DNA from: an uncultured Ruminiclostridium sp.
GTDB lineage: Bacteria > Bacillota > Clostridia > Oscillospirales > Ruminococcaceae
Assembly (NCBI GenBank): GCA_947627695.1
Contig: CANQXF010000006.1
Span: 1-64,000, forward strand
DNA: 64,000 nt
Reading direction: 5' to 3'
The position numbers and the translations under genes were made by a program. The notes under the pieces were generated by a model. It was given only the letters and a program-made list of their open reading frames with translations, was not told where the DNA came from and made no database searches. Below, in pieces: positions 58,917 through 64,000 of this stretch (position 1 is its first letter; each line of letters opens with the position of its first letter).

Positions 58917-60749
58917 ATGGCTAAGATTATCGGTATCGACTTGGGTACGACCAACTCATGCGTAGCAGTTATCGAGGGCGGCGAGCCCACAGTAATCACC
59001 AACTCCGAGGGCAGCAGAACCACTCCTTCCGTAGTTGCATTCACAAAGGACGGCGAGCGTCTGGTAGGACAGCTTGCAAAGAACCAGGCAGTCACCAACC
59101 CCGACAAGACGGTAATTTCAATCAAGCGTCATATGGGCAGCGACTACAAGGTTGACATCGAGGGCAAGAAGTACACCCCCCAGGAAATTTCCGCAATGAT
59201 ACTTCAAAAGCTGAAAACTGAAGCTGAAAACTATCTGGGCGAAAAGGTGAGCGACGCGGTAATCACCGTTCCCGCCTACTTCACCGACTCACAGCGTCAG
59301 GCGACCAAGGACGCGGGACAGATAGCGGGACTTAACGTTCACCGTATCATCAACGAGCCTACCGCTGCGGCGCTGGCTTACGGCGTTGACAAGGGGGAGG
59401 AACAGAAGGTAGTCGTTTACGACCTTGGCGGCGGCACGTTCGACGTGTCCATAATCGAGATAGGCGACGGCGTGCAGGAAGTTCTTGCAACGGCGGGCAA
59501 CAACCACCTTGGCGGCGACGACTTTGACCAGAGAGTAATTGACTTTTTGGTAGATGAGTTCAAGAAGTCCGACGGCACCGACCTGAGAAACGACAAGTTC
59601 GCTATGCAGCGTCTGAAAGACGAGGCTGAAAAGGCAAAGATCGCCCTTTCAAATTCCACTTCAGTAAACATCAACATTCCCTATATCACCGCCGACGCAA
59701 ACGGCCCCAAGCATTTGAACGTAACTCTTTCAAGAGCAAAGTTCAACGACCTTACCGCCGACCTTGTAAAGGCGACTATGGGACCTCTCGAGCAGGCGAT
59801 AAAGGACAGCGGACTGAAAATAAGCGAGATAGACAAGGTCCTGCTGGTAGGCGGCTCCACCCGTATCCCCGCCGTTCAGGAAGCGGTAAAGAATTATGTG
59901 GGAAAAGAACCCTTCAAGGGCATAAACCCCGACGAATGTGTAGCGGTAGGCGCGGCAATACAAGGCGGCGTTCTCAACAAGGAGGTAAGCGGACTGCTTT
60001 TGTTGGACGTTACTCCTCTGTCGCTGGGCGTTGAAACGGCGGGCGGCGTATGCACCAGAATGATAGAGCGCAACACCACCATTCCTACCAAGAAATCACA
60101 GATATTCTCCACCTATGCCGACAATCAGCCCAGCGTTGACATCAACGTTCTCCAGGGCGAGCGTGAAATGGCAAAGGATAACAAGTCGCTGGGAATGTTC
60201 CGTCTTGACGGTATCGCTCCCGCCCCCAGAGGTATCCCTCAGATAGAAGTTACCTTCGATATCGACGCAAACGGTATCGTAAATGTATCCGCAAAGGATC
60301 TGGGAACAGGCAAGGAACAGCACATCTCCATCACCGCCTCCACCAATATGAGCAAGGAGGACATCGACAAGGCTGTCAAGGAAGCAGAAGCCTTTGCCGA
60401 GGAGGACAAAAAGCGCAGAGAAGAGATCGACCTTCGCAACGAGGCTGACTCTATGGTTTACCAGACCGAGAAGTCTTTGAACGAGTTCGGCGACAAAGTT
60501 ACTGCCGACGAAAAGGCAAAAGTCCAGCCTAAGATTGACGCTCTTAAAGAAGCGCTGAAAGGCACTGACACTGAAAAGATAAAGACCGCCAAGGAAGAGC
60601 TCCAGCAGGCATTCTACGCAATTGCGGAGAGAGTTTACAAGGAGCAGGGCGCAGCGGCTCAGCAGACCGAAGTAAGCGGCGCAGGCAGCAGCTCTGACAA
60701 CAACGGCGGCGATAACGTTGTTGACGTTGATTACAAAGACGCCGACTGA
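58917..60749 (+). CDS. dnaK: Chaperone protein DnaK (Hsp70)
   Basis: 610 residues behind AGGAGG. N-terminal ATPase: '[20 protein letters not shown]', '[20 protein letters not shown]', '[20 protein letters not shown]'. Substrate-binding domain '[20 protein letters not shown]' and '[20 protein letters not shown]', a helical lid, and a C-terminal Asp-rich tail ending '[16 protein letters not shown]'. Confidence 0.98.
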   Translation: MAKIIGIDLGTTNSCVAVIEGGEPTVITNSEGSRTTPSVVAFTKDGERLVGQLAKNQAVTNPDKTVISIKRHMGSDYKVDIEGKKYTPQEISAMILQKLKTEAENYLGEKVSDAVITVPAYFTDSQRQATKDAGQIAGLNVHRIINEPTAAALAYGVDKGEEQKVVVYDLGGGTFDVSIIEIGDGVQEVLATAGNNHLGGDDFDQRVIDFLVDEFKKSDGTDLRNDKFAMQRLKDEAEKAKIALSNSTSVNINIPYITADANGPKHLNVTLSRAKFNDLTADLVKATMGPLEQAIKDSGLKISEIDKVLLVGGSTRIPAVQEAVKNYVGKEPFKGINPDECVAVGAAIQGGVLNKEVSGLLLLDVTPLSLGVETAGGVCTRMIERNTTIPTKKSQIFSTYADNQPSVDINVLQGEREMAKDNKSLGMFRLDGIAPAPRGIPQIEVTFDIDANGIVNVSAKDLGTGKEQHISITASTNMSKEDIDKAVKEAEAFAEEDKKRREEIDLRNEADSMVYQTEKSLNEFGDKVTADEKAKVQPKIDALKEALKGTDTEKIKTAKEELQQAFYAIAERVYKEQGAAAQQTEVSGAGSSSDNNGGDNVVDVDYKDAD

Positions 60750-60771
60750 CAGACAAAAAACTGTTAATTGC

Positions 60772-60802
60772 TTTAGGCAACGTCCCAACGGCGTTGCCTA
60801 AA
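60772..60802 (+). promoter_or_regulatory. Intercistronic hairpin between dnaK and dnaJ
   Basis: TTTAGGCAACG (60772-60782) / CGTTGCCTAAA (60792-60802), no T-run after it. More likely an RNA-processing or stability stem than a terminator; it may lower dnaJ expression relative to dnaK. Confidence 0.6.
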
Positions 60803-60827
60803 GGCGTTACAGACAGGAGCAATTTTT

Positions 60828-62012
60828 ATGGCAGAGAAAAGAGATTACTATGAGGTGCTGGGGCTGAACAAAAACGCCACCGAGGCGGAAATAAAAGCCG
60901 CTTACAGAAAAATGGCGAAAAAGTATCACCCCGACCTTAATCCCGACGACCCCGAGGCGGAAGCCAAGTTCAAGGAAGTGAACGAAGCCAACGATGTGCT
61001 TTCCGACCCTGAGAAAAAGGCGAGATACGACCAGTTCGGCCACGCGGGCGTAGATCCCTCTTACGGAGCAGGAGCAGGCGGCTACGGCGGGTATGGCGGC
61101 TTCGGCGGATTTTCAGCCGACGGCGGCATAGATTTAGGAGACATATTCGACAGCATTTTCGGCGGCGGCGGAGCAAGAACAAGAGCCAATCCCAACGCTC
61201 CCCGCAAGGGCTCAGACATAGCGATAAACCTTGACATAAGCTTTATGGAAGCCTGCAAGGGCGTTTCTCACGACGTGGAGATAAACAGGGCGGAGACCTG
61301 CGACAGCTGCCACGGCAGCGGCGCAAAGGCGGGGACCTCTCCCAAGACCTGCCCTGACTGCCACGGCTCAGGCTACGTCAGGGTAACTCAGCGCACTATG
61401 CTCGGCTCTATGAGCAGTCAGCGCCCCTGCACACGCTGCGGCGGCAAGGGCAGCATAATTGACGAGCCCTGCCCCTCCTGCGGCGGCAACGGCAGAGTTC
61501 AGAAGCGGAAAAAGGTCACCCTTAACGTTCCTGCGGGAATCGACGACGGACAGATACTCACCGTCCGCGGCGAGGGAAATGCGGGTGCAAACGGCGGCGC
61601 AAAGGGCGACCTGAACGTTCGCATAACCGTCCGCAAGGACCCGCTGTTCGAGCGCAGAGGCTTTGATATCTGGGTGGAGCTGCCCATTACTTATACCCAG
61701 GCGGCATTGGGCGCAGAGGTCACCGTTCCCACCATTGACGGAAACGTGACCTACCGTATCCCCGAAGGCACTCAGCCCGGCGACGTCCTCCGATTGAGAG
61801 GAAAGGGCGTTCAGCGGCTCCAGCGGGACGGCAGGGGCGATATGATGGTGAGGGTCATCATCGAGGTCCCCAAGCGCCTGAACAAGCAGCAGCGTGAGCT
61901 TCTGCAAAAGCTGGACGAACAGATGAACGAGAAGAATTTTGAGAAGAAAGAGAGCTTTGCCGACAAGCTGAAAAAGTTCGGCGAGGAGTTTAAAAAGAAT
62001 ATAGGAATGTGA
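60828..62012 (+). CDS. dnaJ: Chaperone protein DnaJ
   Basis: 394 residues. J domain 'YYEVLGLNKNATEAEIKAAY' with HPD ('KKYHPDLNPDDP'), Gly/Phe-rich region ('YGGYGGFGGFSADGGIDLGD'), four zinc repeats (CDSCHGSG, CPDCHGSG, CTRCGGKG, CPSCGGNG) and the C-terminal peptide-binding domain. Stimulates DnaK. Last gene of the hrcA operon. Confidence 0.97.
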   Translation: MAEKRDYYEVLGLNKNATEAEIKAAYRKMAKKYHPDLNPDDPEAEAKFKEVNEANDVLSDPEKKARYDQFGHAGVDPSYGAGAGGYGGYGGFGGFSADGGIDLGDIFDSIFGGGGARTRANPNAPRKGSDIAINLDISFMEACKGVSHDVEINRAETCDSCHGSGAKAGTSPKTCPDCHGSGYVRVTQRTMLGSMSSQRPCTRCGGKGSIIDEPCPSCGGNGRVQKRKKVTLNVPAGIDDGQILTVRGEGNAGANGGAKGDLNVRITVRKDPLFERRGFDIWVELPITYTQAALGAEVTVPTIDGNVTYRIPEGTQPGDVLRLRGKGVQRLQRDGRGDMMVRVIIEVPKRLNKQQRELLQKLDEQMNEKNFEKKESFADKLKKFGEEFKKNIGM

Positions 62013-62015
62013 ATA

Positions 62016-62048
62016 AAAAGCAGTGAGGTTTTTGCCTCACTGCTTTTT
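62016..62048 (+). terminator. Terminator of the hrcA-dnaJ operon
   Basis: AAAAGCAGTGAGG (62016-62028) / CCTCACTGCTTTTT (62035-62048). Confidence 0.88.
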
Positions 62049-62139
62049 GAATATTTTCATCAAACCCTTTATTTATACGGTTTTCCTTGTCTAATTTATT
62101 GTAACACTTTTTGGATTTGCGTTAAATTTAATTTTCCCC

Positions 62140-62168
62140 TTGCAATTCTGCGGGATTTATGTTAAAAT
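62140..62168 (+). promoter_or_regulatory. Promoter of pyrE
   Basis: TTGCAA (62140-62145), 17-bp spacer, TAAAAT (62163-62168). Confidence 0.6.
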
Positions 62169-62200
62169 ATCATAGTGACTGAAAAAGGAGGCTTTCAAAA

Positions 62201-62857
62201 ATGACCTACAAAGAGGAATTTATCAAGTTTATGAGCGACAGCGGCGTTCTCACCTTCGGCGAGTTCACCCTGAAAAGCGGAAGAAAAGCCCCTTATTTCA
62301 TCAATGCGGGAAAATATATGACAGGCGCTCAGATAGCAAAGCTGGGCGGTTTTTACGCCGATTGCATAAAGGACAACGGCTTTGACGCAAAGCTCCTGTT
62401 CGGACCCGCCTACAAGGGCGTTCCTCTGGCGGTGAGCGCAGTTGCGGCGCTGTACAACAAGTACGGCGACGACAGATTTTACTGCTTTGACCGCAAGGAA
62501 GTGAAGGATCACGGCGAGGGCGGAATGTTCGTTGGCAAGGAGCCTCAGGACGGCGACCGCATAATAATCATAGAGGACGTTATGACCAGCGGCAAGGCTT
62601 TGCGGGAAGTTCTACCCAAGCTGCAAAGCGCCGCCGACGTCAAGGTGGAAGCTATGATAATCACCGTTGACCGTATGGAAAAAGGACTTACCAGCGACCT
62701 TTCAGCGGTGCAGGAGGTCTACCGTGATTTTGGGATAAAGGTCTGCTCCATAGTTACCATAAACGACATAATCGCCGCCCTTGAAAACGGCGTTATCCCC
62801 GGCAAAGAACACGTCGAGGCGATGAAGGCGTACCGCAGGGAATACGGAGTAGATTAA
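62201..62857 (+). CDS. pyrE: Orotate phosphoribosyltransferase
   Basis: 218 residues behind AAAGGAGG. 'GVLTFGEFTLKSGRKAPYFI' at the N-terminus, 'LLFGPAYKGVPLAVSAVAAL' and the PRPP motif 'RIIIIEDVMTSGKALREVLP'. Joins orotate to PRPP in pyrimidine synthesis. It stands alone here, apart from other pyr genes; no attenuator is evident in its 30-nt leader. Confidence 0.95.
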   Translation: MTYKEEFIKFMSDSGVLTFGEFTLKSGRKAPYFINAGKYMTGAQIAKLGGFYADCIKDNGFDAKLLFGPAYKGVPLAVSAVAALYNKYGDDRFYCFDRKEVKDHGEGGMFVGKEPQDGDRIIIIEDVMTSGKALREVLPKLQSAADVKVEAMIITVDRMEKGLTSDLSAVQEVYRDFGIKVCSIVTINDIIAALENGVIPGKEHVEAMKAYRREYGVD

Positions 62858-62907
62858 ATTTCTGATAATTGAATATTAAGTGAGGAGCCCTGCTCCTCAC
62901 CATAGGT

Positions 62908-62984
62908 CGAGGCGTGGCTCAGCTTGGTAGAGCGCTGCGTTCGGGACGCAGAGGTCGCGTGTTCAAATCACGTCGCCTCGACCA
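62908..62984 (+). tRNA. tRNA-Pro (anticodon CGG)
   Basis: 77 nt cloverleaf: acceptor CGAGGCG (62908-62914) / CGCCTCG, D-stem GCTC/GAGC, anticodon stem CTGCG/CGCAG with loop TTCGGGA giving anticodon CGG, T-arm CGTGTTCAAATCACG, discriminator A and encoded CCA at 62982-62984. Confidence 0.95.
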
Positions 62985-62995
62985 CGTCGTTAGGA

Positions 62996-63024
62996 AAATT
63001 CCCTCGTATAACGAGGGAATTTTT
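62996..63024 (+). terminator. Terminator of tRNA-Pro
   Basis: AAATTCCCTCG (62996-63006) / CGAGGGAATTT (63012-63022) followed by more T. Confidence 0.85.
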
Positions 63025-63029
63025 GCAAA

Positions 63030-63145
63030 CGGGAAAAGGCTTCGTCCGTCGCCTTACGGCTGTCCTCAGCTCTTTTCCATGTGCAATTTTTCTTGAATTT
63101 CCCTAAAGGAAATTCATTTTGCTTGCGCAAAACCGAAAAATTGCA
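63030..63145. other. Nested-palindrome region, possible structured RNA
   Basis: Between tRNA-Pro and the next gene. GGAAAAG (63032-63038) pairs with CTTTTCC (63072-63078). TGCAATTTTTC (63082-63092) pairs with GAAAAATTGCA (63135-63145) and encloses a second stem GAATTTCC (63095-63102) / GGAAATTC (63108-63115). No open frame of note. Could be a non-coding RNA or relic of an inserted element; the rest of 63146-63275 shows nothing clear. Confidence 0.4.
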
Positions 63146-63275
63146 GCGCGCTCCCAAGGAGGGTGGAGTAGTTATATTTATCACCAAAAAATCTTTTTGG
63201 TAACATCATTACACGCCATTAGGAAAATTCTTCATCTACCCCAAAAAAATTTTTTAAAAATTTTACCGGAAAATA

Positions 63276-63304
63276 TTGGCATTTGACTGAAAATATGTTA
63301 TACT
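63276..63304 (+). promoter_or_regulatory. Promoter of the barnase-like gene
   Basis: TTGGCA (63276-63281), 17-bp spacer, TATACT (63299-63304); GGAGG at 63332-63336, ATG at 63345. Confidence 0.65.
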
Positions 63305-63344
63305 CTAATAAAGGAATACACAATACGATCCGGAGGTACAAAAT

Positions 63345-64000
63345 ATGACATTAAAACGTATTCTGGCGGCGTTTTTAGTGCCTGTAATGATGTTCACGAC
63401 AGCCTGCGCACGGCAGAATGAAGTTCAGGAACCGCAGGAAGGCGCAACAGTAGTGATGACGTCCTCTCAGGAAGAGGCTCTGGAAACAGACGCTGAACCT
63501 GTGACCGCCGAGCAGACAGACGAACAGACCCAACCGCAGACCGATGAACAGACTGAAGCGGAGAGCACCGAGACCGCCGAAGCTGAAAATACCTCACCTA
63601 CCGAAGAGGAGCAAACGACTGCTCCCCAGGACAATATATATCCTCCCGACAAGCAGACGCCTATCGAAACGGGCTCCGAAACACGCCCTCCTAAGCCGAC
63701 TGTCGGCTTTTCCCTGCCGCAATTCGGGCATTACTATTATGACGTTACAAGCGTGGTATTGTACCTTGAGCTTTACGGCGAACTGCCGCCCAACTACATA
63801 ACCAAGGCGGAGGCGCAGTTCCTCGGCTGGCGGGGCGGCTCGCTTGAACCTTATATGCATGGCGGTGCTATCGGCGGAGACAGATACGGGAACTTTGACG
63901 GCAAGCTGCCGAGAGCAAGCGGCAGATTTTACACCGAATGCGACATAGACACGATTTTGCTGGTAAACAGAGGCTCGCAAAGACTTGTGTTCTCCAACGA
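63345..64000 (+). CDS. Secreted barnase-family ribonuclease lipoprotein (cut by right edge)
   Basis: At least 218 residues from ATG 63345; the 3' end is outside the window. Signal 'AAFLVPVMMFTTACARQNE' with a lipobox-like TTAC. A long Glu/Thr/Gln/Pro linker (residues about 25-115). Then a barnase-like domain: 'LPPNYITKAEAQFLGWRGGS' (compare barnase LPDNYITKSEAQALGW), 'GGAIGGDRYGNFDGKLPRAS' (barnase KSIGGDIFSNREGKLPGKSG), 'GRFYTECDID' holding the catalytic Glu (barnase READIN), and 'SQRLVFSN' (barnase SDRILYSSD). A guanyl-preferring extracellular RNase anchored at the surface. An intracellular barstar-type inhibitor would be expected and is not seen in the window. Confidence 0.85.
   Translation, partial: MTLKRILAAFLVPVMMFTTACARQNEVQEPQEGATVVMTSSQEEALETDAEPVTAEQTDEQTQPQTDEQTEAESTETAEAENTSPTEEEQTTAPQDNIYPPDKQTPIETGSETRPPKPTVGFSLPQFGHYYYDVTSVVLYLELYGELPPNYITKAEAQFLGWRGGSLEPYMHGGAIGGDRYGNFDGKLPRASGRFYTECDIDTILLVNRGSQRLVFSN

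Noticed and set aside
62908-63001. Integrated phage at tRNA-Pro
   Set aside because: No integrase or phage genes follow, and the direct repeat does not include the tRNA 3' end.

Overview
The window looks like the chromosome of a spore-forming, gut-type Clostridia, most likely Oscillospiraceae and Ruminococcus-like. The grounds are a gerA germination operon, gerW/ytfJ, the scpA-scpB-DUF2953-ytfJ-dac neighbourhood, HrcA/CIRCE control of dnaK, a bifunctional Rel, and a family of secreted proteins ending in a PDTG-type wall-sorting signal. No ribosomal RNA is present, so the genus is inferred from gene content only.

Layout. 1-12.6 kb is a decayed accessory region: aldo/keto reductases under a TetR regulator, broken and intact AAA ATPases, a SLOG/XRE pair, a GH59-like lipoprotein with its AraC regulator, a flavin-reductase stump, a recombinase tail and a frameshifted RelB-like antitoxin. 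Two pairs of direct repeats flank parts of it. 12.6-23.2 kb holds two MATE pumps, a DUF389 protein, and a coupled signalling operon: a solute-binding lipoprotein fused to a 5'-nucleotidase C domain, a Cache hybrid kinase, a YfcE-type phosphodiesterase and DUF5662. 23.2-28.1 kb has the gerA operon divergent from DUF421/DUF4363. 28.1-34.5 kb is recJ, rel, an MBL hydrolase, a zinc-ribbon protein and galT.

34.6-40.8 kb holds five small secreted proteins, four of them in tandem. Set into that cluster (38.3-39.7 kb) is the most striking feature of the window: four genes for 32-35 residue membrane peptides on the minus strand. Each faces a short plus-strand RNA that shares its terminator and carries short repeats antisense to the toxin start codon and ribosome-binding site. 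Two further RNAs of the same kind have no toxin partner. This is the architecture of the par/Fst type I toxin-antitoxin locus of enterococcal plasmid pAD1, here as a tandem chromosomal array with two toxin families.

40.8-44.0 kb encodes a biotin-dependent carboxyltransferase trio resembling transcarboxylase. 44-52.2 kb carries housekeeping and sporulation-associated genes on the minus strand (RluB-like, HAD, GNAT, Dac, GerW, DUF2953, ScpB, ScpA, M50 protease, TtcA-like). 52.2-56.9 kb has two paralogous solute-binding lipoproteins with an inserted four-cysteine knuckle. Between them lie a multi-hairpin element and a 13-unit, ~29-bp degenerate tandem repeat. 57-62 kb is the hrcA-grpE-dnaK-dnaJ operon behind CIRCE, followed by pyrE, a tRNA-Pro(CGG), a nested-palindrome region and, cut by the right edge, a secreted barnase-family ribonuclease.
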